From Turbatrix aceti (lineage: Eukaryota > Nematoda > Chromadorea > Rhabditida > Panagrolaimidae): 64,000 nucleotides of DNA. The notes under the pieces are model-generated. The model made no database searches, was not told the origin of the DNA, and saw nothing but the letters and a program-made list of their open reading frames with translations. Shown here piece by piece: positions 12,347 through 23,755 of this stretch; position 1 is the first letter of the stretch; each line of letters opens with the position of its first letter. The stretch spans positions 2,423,600 through 2,487,599 of the forward strand of contig OZ017769.1 of NCBI GenBank assembly GCA_963969345.1, in the 5' to 3' direction. The translations under genes and the position numbers were made by a program.

Positions 12347-15300
12347 ATGTCAGACGTGTGGCGTCGCCTGCGTAAAGGCAAGGTGAGTCCCACGGACATT
12401 GAATGTCCGGAAGAGCGGAGAGAGCTCATTGCCAGTTCCTACGTCGAGCATCACCTGTCCATCGAAGAGCTCCGCGACGTCTATACCGACTCTTTCATCG
12501 ACGTGGAACTCCCGGAGCGAAGTGATGGCCTGAATTCTCTCGAAGCCCAGCAGAGACTCAAGGACGGGGGGCTCAACGTTATCCGGGCGGCTTCCAAGCG
12601 TTCGAATGGGCAACTTTTCATGAAACAGTTTCTCTACAAGTTTTGGATCCTCCTCCTTGGCGCTGCTTTTCTCAGCCTGCTGACATACTTCATCCACCTC
12701 TACCACGGCAACTACGAAAACCTAAACCTGTACTGCGCGATCATCCTGATTTGTATCGTGCTCGCGATGTCTTTCATGTCCTTCTGGCAGGAAAAGAAAA
12801 CGATGCGGGTGGTCAGTGAATTCCAGAATCTTCTTCCGCAGACGTGTTTTGTCATCCGGGACTGCGAGGAAAAGGTGTTACCCATCGAGCAGTTGGTTGT
12901 CGGTGATCTGGTGAATATCAGGTCTGGGCAGAGGATCCCGGCTGATATCCGGATTCTGCAAGCTAACGGGCTCAGAATAGAGGCCAAATTTATTATCAGC
13001 AATCCAAACACGTCGGATTACACGAGTGAGAAGGCGGCTTCACACGTGTCGGTTTTTGACGCCAGAAATGTTGCTTTCAAGGGCACGTACTGTATCGAGG
13101 GTGATGGAATTGGCGTCGTCATTAGGACCGGGCATTATACGGTAGGAAATTTTTTTGTTGACGGTTCAAAAAAATTTAAATACGGTAAAAAAAATTTACC
13201 TGTATTTTTTTATTTTATAAATAATTATATAAATATTTTATAAACGTATTTTTTATTTTATAAATAAAAAATAAAAATTTTATAAATAAAAAATTCTAAA
13301 AAAATATTTAAAAAATTGAACAATAAAAATATTTTAAATTAAAAATTAAAAAATATTTTAAATAACTGTATTTTTATAAAAATATTTCACAAATCAGTTT
13401 TTATTTTTTTTTTATCAAAAATTTGTTCTTATTTTAATTTGAAAAATTTAAACACTATATTAAAAATTCTTTTTTAATTTTAAAATTGTAAACAATTTTT
13501 CTCAAATTTCAATTTTTTTTATTTTTAATTTTTTTTAGATGCTCGGCAACATCGCAGACCTCCAAGCCCTCGTCAGTCCCACAGAATCCCTGCTTCAAAC
13601 CGAAGTCGCCAGTTTCGTCCAATTTATCTCACTCGTGGCTCTCGTCATGGCGGTTGTGTTCTTCGTCGTCGGTTGCATCGTAGCGCGCTTCGAAAACATC
13701 CTCTACCACTTTATCACCGGCTTCCTCATCATCATCGTCGCCAACGTGCCCCAGGGCTTGCCGGCACTCGTCATGTCGCAGCTTGCTATCATCGCTCGAC
13801 GCATGGCAAAGAAGAACGTCTACATCAAGAAACTCGACATCATCGATGAACTTGGTGCTACGACGGTCATTTGTGCCGATAAGACGGGAACACTCACACA
13901 GAATCTCATGACCGTTACTGATATTTGGTACAACAAAAGGCATTATTCGAGTGGGTTTTTTTTGATTGATATGGGTGGTCTTTTTTTTAAAAAAGAGAAA
14001 AAAAAAGAAAAAAAAATTGTAAAAAAAATTAAAAAAAAATTTTACTAATTATATTTTTTTATTTTGTTGTTAAAAAATTAAAAAAAAAATTAGTTTAAAA
14101 AAAAATTAGTTAAAACTAAATTTTTGTAAAAAAAAAAATTTGTCTTCTGGGTGGTCCAAAAAACCGTAATAAATTTTTTTGGCATTCGGAGAAAAAAAAA
14201 TCTGGGTGGTCCAAAAATTAGCAAGGGCGGATTCTAATTTTTTTTTCTGAGTGCCGGGGTTGATCCAAAAATTTAAAAACGTCCCATTTATTTTAGTCCA
14301 CGGCGAACTAAAACCCATGCATCTCAAAGCCTCCCGCCACGTCGCCCACGACCTGCCAAAACCCGTCGCCGAGCTGATCACCGTCATGGCAGTCTGCAAC
14401 AAGGGTCAGTTCGAGCGCATCCGACGCTCCATGCGCAACATGTCTGTGCGACGTGCCATGGAACGGGCCACCCGCGAGCGAACCGCCTTCGGCACAACCA
14501 CCAAAAAATTCACAGTAGTCGACCAAAGCGGCAACGAGTCTATCCGGACGCCGACTGTCGAGATCTGCACTGTCGGCGACGATCAGCCCCCATCATTCGA
14601 CGACGTCGAACGCGCGACAGCGATGAAGCGGAGAAAGGATCTCATTGGCACTCCATCCGATGTCGCGTTGATTCGTTACGTCGAGAGCATCACCAGTGTC
14701 GAGGGGGTTCGGCAGAGGTATCAGGTAAGATAAATATCTCACCTGGGACACCTGTACAAAAATTTTTTTTCTTCAGATTCTTTTTGAAATCCCCTTTAAC
14801 AGCGCCCGTCGCTGGCAGCTGGTCGTCGTGAAGGCCCTCATCAAGCCCCTCGACATGCCCGACCCCCCAGAAGGCGAAGCCGTTTACCTGGTCATGACAA
14901 AAGGCGCACCTGAGCTCATCCTCAAAAAATGCACTCAACACGCGTTCAACGAAGAAATCCACGACATCACGGAAGACTTCACAGAATCCTGCCACGCTGC
15001 ATGGGAGCACTTTGGCAGCGACGGAAAGCGGGTCATCGCTTTTGCTCAAAAATACTTCACCGCGCCGATCACCGCCAAGTTTACGTCCAATTCAGGAAAT
15101 TATCCGACAGATGGACTCGTTTTTCTGGGAATGTCGGCCATGATGGATCCACCGAGAAATGAGACTGCCAGTGCCATCCAGCAGTGCAAGGCTGCCGGCA
15201 TCAAGGTTTTCATGATCACTGGAGATCATCCGACGACGGCACTTGCTGTCGCGTCTCAGATTGGACTCATTGGGAATTTGGATGACACGGTGGGTGGTCG

Positions 15301-17343
15301 AATGGGTTTTTGGGCTGCATTTGGCACAATTGAAAAAATAGACTTTGGAACAGGTCAAAATTTTTTGTATTGACCATCGTTTTATCAAAAATGTTCTGAT
15401 CAAATGTGAAAAAAATAGTATGCAAAAAAATGGTAAAAGTGTTTTCAAAAAATTTTATGTCAAATTTTTTTGTGAAAAAAAATATTTTTTTTTATTTAAA
15501 ACAATTTTGAAGTAAATAAAAAAAATGTATCCGAGGGTAGTCCAATTTGTAAAAAAAAATTGCAAAGAGGCAAAAAAATTTTTTTACGTTCCAATAAAAG
15601 TTCTAAATTTTTTTACATCCGCGGAGGGGTCTAATTTTGTTTCTAAAAAATGTTGCAAATAATTTGTTGACGTCAAAAAAACTGTTTTGGGGGGGGGTGA
15701 TCACAATCAAATTTCATTCGTCCACTTGTAAAAAAAAATTAAAAAAAAAAACTTGTAAAAAAATTTTAACCCTAAAAATTTCCAGGTAATCAGCAGATCG
15801 TGGAACAAGGTAAAAGTAGCCCTTTCCTCAACGCCGAAACAAGACTGGTCGATCGTCGAAGGTGAAACGCTGGATTCCATGTCAGAATCCGAGTGGGACG
15901 CCCTGCTCCGGCACAAGTACATCGTCTTCGCGCGCACGAACCCCGAGCAAAAATTACTCATTGTCCAGGAGTGCCAGAAGCGTGCCGAGACCGTCGCTGT
16001 CACGGGTGGCGGCGTGAACGACGCAGCCGCTCTCGCAAAGGCGAACATTGGCATCGCGATGGGCGTCAACGGCTCCGACATCGCAAAAACCATGGCGGAC
16101 ATTATTCTCACGGACGACAATTTTGCGTCCATCGTCAAAGGCATCGAAGAGGGTCGACTGATGTTCGACAACCTCAGACTGTCCATAGCGTACACCCTCG
16201 CTCACCTGTGGCCGGAAGTGTGTCCCATCATCCTCAACTTCACGCTCGGACTGCCCCTCGGCCTTGAGCCTCTCCAGATCCTGTCAATCGACCTGGCAAG
16301 CGAGCTTCCGCCTTCCGTGTCCCTGGCGTACGAATCTCCGGAGCGGGATATCATGAAGATCCCTCCGAGAGGCCGGTCAACCCAGCTCGTGTCCAACAAT
16401 CTGCTTCTGTACTCGTACGGCTTCGCAGGGACGGTGATTACGATTGGCTGTCTGATGGCTTATCTCAGCGTGTACTGGTACCATGACATACCTATGATGG
16501 ATTTGTTGTACACGGCAGAGTATTACTTCAAGGAGGACGCCGGGAACTTCACGACGTCGAATGATCTGACATTCACTGCGGAAGAGCAGATGTTCATCAG
16601 GGGACAGGCGGCCGCTGCGTGGCAGGTTACGCTTGTTGTTTCTCAGGTGAGGCGTCGTAGAAAAAATTAAAAAAAAAGGAAAACCAAAAAAAAAATTTTT
16701 TAATTTTAACATAAAAAAAATTTTAATTTTAATTTTTTTTATTTTTATTTAAACAAAATCTTTATGTACCTTTTTTACATTTTCTTAGATTGCATTTTAT
16801 TTTGAATTTTTTTTTTGATTTTTTTTTAATTTCTGATTTTAAAATAAAAAAAAGCATCATTTTTAAAAAATTTATTATTCCAAATTTTTGAATCCAGAAA
16901 ATTTTGACACAAAACTTTTGAAAATAAAATTTCAAAAGCTTTGAAAATTTAAAAAATAAAATTTCTTAAAATTTAAAACTTTTTATAAAAAAAATTTTGA
17001 TAATGTAAAAAATAAATTCGCAAGTAAAAATTGTTTTTCAAAAAATTTAAAAATCAACTAGGTTTTCCACTTGTTCGTCTGCACGACACGCCGCGTCAGT
17101 TTCTTCCAGCACGGCTTCGCGAATCTCGTGTCCATCTTCGCGGTGATCATCGAAATGCTCCTGCTCAACTTCTTCGTCTATACGCCTGCCATGCAGTACT
17201 TCATGAACATCCACGCTCCGCCATCGCACATCTGGATCTTCCCCCCAATCGTCGGACTTTACCTGTTCATTTTCAACGAGACACGCAAGTTCTTCATTCG
17301 ACGGTATCCGCACAACAAGTTTGTCAAAATTTTCGAGTTTTAA
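12347..17343 (+). CDS. Na+/K+-ATPase alpha-like P-type pump, degenerate
   Basis: Six exons: 12347-13141, 13539-13950, 14297-14724, 14777-15289, 15786-16646 and 17062-17343, giving 1096 residues, full length for a P2C ATPase. Conserved parts: the phosphorylation site [11 protein letters not shown], nucleotide-site [16 protein letters not shown], the MMDPPR block and all ten membrane segments expected. Altered parts: the A-domain TGES loop is replaced by NTSD; TGDGVND in the P domain reads TGGGVND; the TM4 motif VPEGL reads VPQGL; TM6 IDLGTD reads IDLASE. The first two residues lost (Glu of TGES, Asp of GDGxND) are needed for dephosphorylation and Mg2+ binding. I infer a plasma-membrane protein that cannot run a normal Post-Albers cycle. 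C. elegans CATP-1 is a P2C relative reported to act independently of pump activity, and may be the closest functional analogue. Start: first ATG, 14 nt after a TTTCTTGCAG acceptor. No beta subunit lies nearby. Confidence 0.9.
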
Positions 17344-17940
17344 CCAGGTCTCCCGCTACTCCGGTTTTTTTGGCCCAATTTTTGTTGGGTCCTGTATTAT
17401 ACTGTTAACTGTTATTTCAAATACAAAAAAAAATAGAAAAAGAAATCGTCAAAAACAACGAAAACTGGAAAAAAAAGAAGAAAAAAATTTGAACTCATTC
17501 GCGTGCGCTTTTCGCTGCGAGACGCGCGCCCGGCAAACAAACGCGTGCATTCCTTTTTCGTGCAACAAGTGTGCGTGGATGCAAAAAACCTGGAGGCGGC
17601 TGTGGTGGTCGTGGCGACGACGCTGTCGTCCGTGTTTCGTGCTATCACCCACCATCACACGAGCGCAGCCGCGCCACGTATCTGTCGCTGTTGGCTGCTG
17701 CTCGATCCTGTACCACCACTCCCGTCCATCCAGTTTCCGTTCTGTTTACCCGAGGTCTGCAGTCTCCGGAACAACCGACGCGCTGCAGAACAGAACGAAG
17801 CAGTCGTTGTCCGCTTCTTCTCCTTCGGCTGTCAAGTCAATCAATTCAATATCCTCTCAATTTTTTTGCATCATCAAATATATCAATTTTTGACATTTTT
17901 TCATCCATCATCGATGACCACGTGATTTACTGACCCGAGA
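17344..17940. other. 3' flank of ATPase-like gene and upstream of small membrane gene
   Basis: After the stop at 17343 the first 150 bases are AT-rich 3'UTR-like sequence. Bases 17500-17830 are GC-rich with frames open in all three plus-strand registers. None shows a family match or reliable splice sites, so this looks like promoter or 5'UTR of the following gene rather than coding sequence. Confidence 0.4.
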
Positions 17941-18913
17941 ATGTCATCGATCTTTCCGGCGACCAGCCAAAAACCTGCCATTTCCTTCAATGGATCCAGC
18001 AATGGAACCGCGGCGCCTACCGCGTCGCACAACCTCACGCTACCGTCGCTGAAGAAGTCACCCATCTCCCACCTCGACGACATGGTCAACGACGAGTACG
18101 CCATGTTCAGGCTGCTTTTCGTACTCGTTTGCGTCTCTTTGGCTGTCGCGTTGTGGGTCATGTACAAAATATGGTGAGTAAGAAGCCTAAATAACAAAAA
18201 AATGAGATAGGCTGTGAAATGAGCGTAAAAATTGATCGTTTTTGAATGACTAACCAAAATAATGCTCAAAGCCTAACAAACGTAATCACTAAAAAAAATG
18301 ATCCAAAAAAACGACGTTTTCTGATTAATAAGCAAAAAACTAGTGAATTTTTGGCATACGAAATCAAAAAAACAGAAGAAACGGAACCAAAAGTAACGTA
18401 AAAACTGCAAACTTCTATTACTCGGAGTAACAATATTCTTCCTATGATACCGTGTTTTTTGTTACTCGAATAACGATATTCCATCGTTTCCCGACGTTAC
18501 TCGAATAACGATATTTTTAGTCGAATGTTCTTACTTTTTTTGTTATTCCCGCAGCGATAATTTTTTGTTACGTTCATGATTACTGTAAAACTTCTGTTTT
18601 TTGTTATTTCTTTGATTTACGTACATTTTTCTTATATTTATGCCAGTTTTATCATTTTTCTTTATTCTGGAGTCGTTCTATCGTGCCACATTCCATGATT
18701 TAGTTTTCGGTTTTCAGGAAACGAAAATCGACAGACTCCGACTTCGGTGTCGTGCAATACGCTCCTCTCTCGCGAAATACCAAGAGGCCACAGCACCTCG
18801 ACGGCAACGGCGATGACGCCAGTCCATTCGTGCTCTCCGATGATGACGATTCCTCCGACGACGAAGACAGCATCGACCTCCGGCTCCCTGTGCCACAGCG
18901 ACTCGTCGTCTAG
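17941..18913 (+). CDS. Small type I-like membrane protein with acidic tail (FAM174-like?)
   Basis: Two exons, 17941-18173 and 18718-18913, joined across a TG|G codon by a GTGAGT donor and a TTTTCAG acceptor, give 142 residues. The N-terminal 55 residues are Ser/Thr-rich with NGSS, NGT and NLT glycosylation sequons, so they are probably extracytoplasmic. One membrane helix follows (FRLLFVLVCVSLAVALWVMY), then a basic stop-transfer (KIWWKRK) and a tail with an acidic Ser/Asp cluster (LSDDDDSSDDEDS). Layout and tail resemble the FAM174 family of small membrane proteins, but the match is weak and no signal peptide is visible; an upstream exon could supply one. The 545 nt intron holds GTTACTCG-type repeats. 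Confidence 0.65.
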
Positions 18914-19183
18914 CACCACCCACCTGGCTCACCGGGGTAATGCAACTGACGCCGCACTTTCGTAAGCAGTATTTCGCGTCAAAACGGGTGCCGTTTAACT
19001 TTTTTTCTCTACCGCGAAGAAAATAGATTGTGACGTGTATTTTGAGTTTCCACTCAGGATATTATGGTAACGGATAGTACCTAATTAATAATACGATAGA
19101 TAATTCATTTTGTTTGAGGCTACGATTGCTCAATAAATTTTTGATTTTTTTTTATTATCATCCACCAAAAAAGTACCCTTTTT

Positions 19184-19658
19184 TCACTCCCCATCGCTGA
19201 TTCTGCCCCGAACGACGGATTCCAGTCTCTTGGTGAACGTGTCAATAATCCGATCGATGCCTTCGTGGCACTCGACTTCGAAGTCAGCGAGGCGTTCTTC
19301 GACTTTGTCAAGGAGTGCACGTTTGAATGCCGCGGACGTATCGTAATCGCCTGCTCCGGGCTTGGGTAACCGTTTGGGATGCGGCGTTCCCGGTGGGGGT
19401 CGACTGGGTGGACCACTACGGCTGTCGACCACTGGGGTGATGGTCTTCGCCGTAGGTTTCGCTTGATCAATTTTCTGAAACAAAACAAATTGACAGGTGC
19501 CAAGGGAAGAGGCGACTTGCCGCAGACAATTCCTCGGATTCAGAGACTAGGCGGCGCATCTTGGGCTTCTTCGCCAGGGAAGAGAGAGCCTCGTCGTTGA
19601 GCTTGCGTTTGTGAAGCACCTCCGGCCGGTGAGGCGTGGGGGTCGCCGTCGACGACAT
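19184..19658 (-). CDS. Small basic, probably nuclear, protein; GC-AG intron
   Basis: Two exons, 19521-19658 and 19184-19474, give 142 residues. The only phase-consistent junction uses a GC donor (GCG|GCAAGT), the usual consensus for GC-AG introns, with a TTTGTTTCAG acceptor; the intron is 46 nt. The N-terminus carries basic clusters (HKRKLNDE, KKPKMRR) that look like nuclear localisation signals. The centre is Pro-rich, and the C-terminal 55 residues (KRALLDKVEERLADFE onwards) are predicted helical with heptad-like Leu/Ile/Val spacing. I do not recognise the family. The gene follows the preceding small membrane gene tail-to-tail, with about 270 nt between stop codons. Confidence 0.7.
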
Positions 19659-19739
19659 TTATTTGAGGTCGCGGATGTGGTCAATGGCACGAAAGAAATC
19701 GCGCGGGCAGAAATTTGCGATCATGCAAATCTTATCGGC

Positions 19740-21205
19740 ACGATCTTTTTTTTAAAGTGATAGTATTTATTTTTTTCAAGTCAAAGTTCTTGTAATGCAA
19801 TTTTTACCTCAAAGTGTGTTTATTTGTTTTATTTAAATCAATCCAACAAATTTTGGTTAATTTAACGAAAGTATTATACAAAAAATGGCAACAAAAAGAC
19901 GAAAATCGCTGTCAATCGGATCATAAAACGACAAAATAACAAATCCACAAAAAGTGTAACGTTTGTTTCTGAGAAGTATGTATATTGAATTGAAAACAAG
20001 TAATATTTTTTACTTTTTATTTTCTTTTTGCAGAAGAAGATTGTTCAGACGTTTTGAAATGATAGTTACTAAATTAAATCTCCTCAAATGTTTTTGAATT
20101 AGATCTGATCACAACATCATCTGCAATTTTACTTTGCGGCGACGGTGGATTAACGGCTCTAGGAATGATCGGATTGAAAAATTCGATGACCAGTGTACAG
20201 GAGTAGTGACGAACTTCTTCATCCACCCACAAAACTGTGGCTATGTGGATAAGCATTGTAATGTGGTCAACAAACGCAAAAGACAAGGACCTGTCGGTAT
20301 AATAAAGGAAACTGTACTTAATGCACCCGAAAATACAGCTGCCTAAAAACTGTCTCCAGTATCTGTCGGCGTGTCCGGTTTTAAGCCAGTTCCAAATAAT
20401 TGCGAGACCACAAGGAATGTAGATGATGCAGCTACTGTACTGTGGGTAAAATAAGACGTACTTCCACCACTAAAAAACATGTCCCGAAATTGTAGACTAT
20501 TTCTAAAGAATTCGCACTTACGTAGTAGATTTTACGGGCTGAACAAACTGGCACAAACCCCAAAGGAACAGTATACACGCGAAGCTGACATTGCAAAAGA
20601 AAACACATGCCAACGAAGTGCGCTGGTAAAACCATGATAGCCGGAGCCAGATTGCTGTTGTGGGGCGGTTTAAAGAGGCGGAGCCAAGCCGAGTGACAAA
20701 AAAAGTAAAATACCCAATTGATGTTTAGGAGATAAGGTACGTAATGCGGAAACATAATAAGTGTATACTCCCATTGTTTCAAGGATCCCACTGGAAAATC
20801 GACAACTGTTTCCTGAAATTGTAATTCTTATTAAAATATGAATTCCAGAACACTAACCCTTGTAGCGATTCCTGTCAAGACAGCATCTTCGTATGTCACC
20901 ATTGATCCGATGTAGAAGAACATGGCAAGGTAGGAAATGTAGATGAACGGATCAGAACGAACATCGCGATAGACATACGCCTTCCGGATGCCGAGCACAA
21001 CGAAGATGCAAAGAATGATGATAAAAATCTGGCAGTAGCTTACAACCACGCAGTACCACATTTTTAGTGCTAAAATGCAATACCATAACATGCCACAAAT
21101 AACATAGGGCCACCACATGCCACACCAGTTTTAAGGGTTGTCGGACCAATTTTATGGTTTGGCATGACCAGGGAGTGTCATTTTTGGTAACTTGCGTGGG
21201 CTAAA
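19740..21205 (-). repeat. Segmental duplication unit A (gene plus flanks)
   Basis: This unit matches about 24305-25835 (unit B) in the same orientation over gene and flanks. The 3' flank shares GGCAACA(A/C)AAAGA, ATCGCTGTC and CGGATCATAAAACGACAAAAT. The 5' flank shares TTTTAAGGGTTGTCGGACCA and GCATGACCAGGGAGTGTCAT. A third partial copy, 3' flank only, lies at about 22425-22800. Confidence 0.8.
20074..21061 (-). CDS. Multi-pass membrane protein, copy A
   Basis: Three exons, 20858-21061, 20522-20812 and 20074-20469, all phase 0, give 296 residues. There are six or seven hydrophobic segments: residues about 3-25, 38-62, 80-105, 118-140, 165-195, 212-232 and 240-258. There is no signal peptide, and the C-terminal tail of about 40 residues is polar. 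Exon lengths are 204, 291 and 396 nt against 204, 297 and 396 nt in copy B at 24711-25702. A loop in exon 2 is nearly identical between copies (HSAWLRLFKPPH, NSNLAPA). I do not recognise the family. FAR-17a/AIG1-type lipid hydrolases share size and topology and give weak motif similarity around TM3-TM4, but the catalytic residues cannot be assigned. An acceptor-like CATTTTAG lies 9 nt before the start in both copies. Confidence 0.75.
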
Positions 21206-21272
21206 AAAGCCAAAACGTGATATCCGCCTAACTTTGCGTGACATCATTTTTTATCATTTCATTTATGACTCA

Positions 21273-21617
21273 TCACAAAAAGTTAGAGCGATAGTGAAGA
21301 GTATCGGGCATGGCGGGAGCTTGTTGGCCAGCGCGGGAGGGGTCACTGGCTGAACTTGTGGATCCGTTATTAGAAAGCATCATCGACGCTTGCGTGGAAC
21401 GGGCCATCAAAATTGTCGACAAACCACGATCTGGACAAGACAACAACAACGACTCTTGATTTTTTGATTGCATTTGTCTGTCCAAAGCGATAGACAAGAA
21501 TAATAATAAAAATAAAGAAAAAAGGTAATAAAAAAATGAAGAAAAAAATTTCGGAAGTAAAAAGAAATCAATTTTCTGGTGTAGTAGGCGGTGAATCATC
21601 AGTTTTGCCCAATGCAA
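21273..21617 (-). CDS. Possible small ORF with one membrane segment
   Basis: An uninterrupted minus-strand frame of 114 residues has a hydrophobic stretch (YYLFSLFLLLFLSIAL) followed by about 65 polar residues of coding-like composition (SNNGSTSSASDPSRAGQQ). No family is recognised and no splice partner could be placed. It may be a single-exon gene or the last exon of a transcript read toward the copy A gene. The 5' half lies in AT-rich sequence, which weakens the case for the first 30 residues. Confidence 0.35.
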   Translation of the reverse strand: MHWAKLMIHRLLHQKIDFFLLPKFFSSFFYYLFSLFLLLFLSIALDRQMQSKNQESLLLSCPDRGLSTILMARSTQASMMLSNNGSTSSASDPSRAGQQAPAMPDTLHYRSNFL

Positions 21618-21899
21618 ACTTTTTTTGTCAAAAAATTGTCAAAAAAACTTATTAACTGCAGTTTTTGTTTACATTTTTTTTGTCAAATGCTCGAAGTTGT
21701 TGGAAAACAATTGACAACTGATACCTCTGATAACAATGATTTGCGTTTGTATTCCATGTCCTTCGTTATCAGTTAAATTATAAAAAAGCTGTAACTTTGT
21801 CAAATCACAAATACATAAAAGCAGATCTCCTGACTGATAACATGCAGTTCTCAACCAAAAAACTTGTAACAACTCAAACTAACGTATCTGTTCAGTATC

Positions 21900-22315
21900 A
21901 TGGTCCTCGGTGCAGCAGCTACGGCCGCCACTGCCGGCGCAGCCCTGCCAATCGTCGCTACGGTGGCAGTTCCTGCCGTGCCAAGTCTGATCTGGTGTCC
22001 ACCGTGCACCGTTGTCCTGGGCGCCGATGACGAATCTTGGGATTGCTGGAAGGCGGTTGTTCACGATGCTTCGGAGGAGCCTTCTCAAGGCGTGCCCCTG
22101 GACAGCATTGTTAACGATCCCCGTGTCAAGGTTTGTGTTTAAAAATCTGGATTTTATAATTTTGGATTTTTCAGAGCGTCGAAGAGGTCTTTGATGCCGA
22201 AGACGAGCCTCCTCATCTGATTCTGAAGAACACCTGGAACGAAACCTTTCGCGTCGATTACGTCATCCCCTTGTCTACTGGAAAACTCGCAGCTCATGCT
22301 CTTCGCCTAAATTAA
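21900..22315 (+). CDS. Small protein of unknown function
   Basis: Two exons, 21900-22130 and 22175-22315, joined in phase 0 across a 44 nt intron (GTTTGT...TTTTTCAG), give 123 residues. The first 30 residues are Ala/Val-rich (MVLGAAATAATAGAALPIV) and could be a signal or membrane segment. A WCPPC motif follows, with two Cys in the CxxC-like spacing PPC preceded by Trp. The rest is acidic and ends near LSTGKLAAHALRLN. I do not recognise it. It sits between duplication unit A and the partial third copy and is transcribed opposite to the duplicated genes. Confidence 0.55.
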
Positions 22316-22424
22316 TTTTGCCAAATTTAAATAAACAAAAATGACATCAAAAAATATATATAATACTTTGTGTTTAAAAAAAGGGTTTATAAAATTCAAA
22401 CTATCATACAAAAAAAATAGTATA

Positions 22425-22800
22425 ATGCCGAGCTTACGCAATCGTTGCACTCGAATACGTTTTCATAGTTTTTGTAATGCATTTTTGACATCAATGAGTT
22501 TTTATTTGTTTTATTTACATTCAATCAAACAAATTTTGATTAAGATAATTTGTTAAGATAAGCTATACAACAAACGGCAACAAAAAGATGAAAATCGCTG
22601 TCGATCGGATCATAAAACGACAAAATGACGAATCCACAATGCACAAGAAAAAAACAGAGAATAATGTGACGTTTGTTTCTGAAGTATGTATACATATATA
22701 CTATGTAAATGCAATGTAAAATAAGTAAAATTTTTTACGTTTCATTTTTTTTGCAGAAGAAGATTGTTGTGACGTTTTGAAATGATAGTTACCAAATTAA
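22425..22800 (-). repeat. Partial third copy of the duplicated 3' flank
   Basis: The segment closely matches about 24310-24700, the 3' flank of copy B: the shared stretch begins near CTTACGCAATC and runs through GCATTTTTGACATCAATGAG to GACGTTTTGAAATG. It stops where the coding part would begin. The foldback element starting at 22821 follows, so the copy may have been truncated by that insertion or by the duplication itself. Confidence 0.75.
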
Positions 22801-22820
22801 AAGGGAGTCGTGAAAAAAAA

Positions 22821-23755
22821 AGCCTCAAATGTTTTTAACCAAAGTTGTAGGCCCCCTTGAGGGATTGTTAAAAAAAATATAAAAAATTTTTCAGATGCCG
22901 GATTCTTGAGATTTGGCTTTTGAACTACTTTTTTGTTCTGATTTTTCAACCAGCTTCATTATTGAAGAAAAAATCTGAATAAAATCATACAACTGTATTT
23001 TGGCACGAGGAATCGATTGCCGTATTCAGATTTTTCAAAAAACATCTGACTCTCCCGCAGTTATCGATTTTTTGTTTTTTTCGTCAGTTTTTTGGTCAAA
23101 ACATGTGTATGCTGTTCGATAGGGAGGGCAAGACCTACCCTATCTGAAAGCCCGTTTTTTTTGCTACAAGATGGAAAAAAACACAAAAAAAAAATATGTC
23201 GCTCTCGGTGACCAAAACAGGGAAAAACCATCAAAACGGTTGAAAAACCGTGGTAAAATAACAACGATGACGCAAAGCACGTCAAGAGTCGCCGCGTGCG
23301 CATTGCGATGCGCGCAGCGCGTGGTTGATTTTTTGACCATTTTGATGGGTTTTTCCCTGTTTTGGTCACCGAGAGCGACATATATTTTTTTGTGTTTTTT
23401 CTCATCTTGTAGCAAAAAACACGGGCTTTCAGATAGGGTAGGTCTTGCCATCCCTATCAAACAACATACACATGTTTTGGCCAAAAAACTGACGAAAAAA
23501 ACAGAAAATCGAGAATTGCGGGAGCGTCAGATGTTTTTTGGGAAATCTGAATACGGCAATCGATTCCTCGTGCCAAAATACAGTTGTATGATTTTATTCA
23601 GATTTTTTCTTCAATAAAGAAGCTGGTTGAAAAATCAGAACAAAAAAGTAGTTCAAATGCCAAATCTCAAGAATCCGGCATCTGAAAAATTTTTTATATT
23701 TTTTTTAACAATCCCTCAAGGGGGCTTACAACTTTGGTTAAAAACATTTGAGGCT
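22821..23755. mobile_element. Foldback element with about 415 bp inverted arms
   Basis: The left arm begins AGCCTCAAATGTTTTTAACC (22821) and the right arm ends with its inverse, AAAACATTTGAGGCT (23755). Arms extend inward to about 23237 and 23340 with a GC-rich spacer of about 100 bp (CGCGTGCGCATTGCGATGCG). Arm similarity is high, with scattered mismatches and small indels. No transposase frame is present, so it is a non-autonomous foldback or MITE-like element. A transcript through it could form a long hairpin. Target-site duplications were not obvious. Confidence 0.8.

Noticed and set aside
23061..23617. ORFs on both strands within the foldback arms
   Set aside because: They are mirror translations of inverted repeats and show no transposase motifs.
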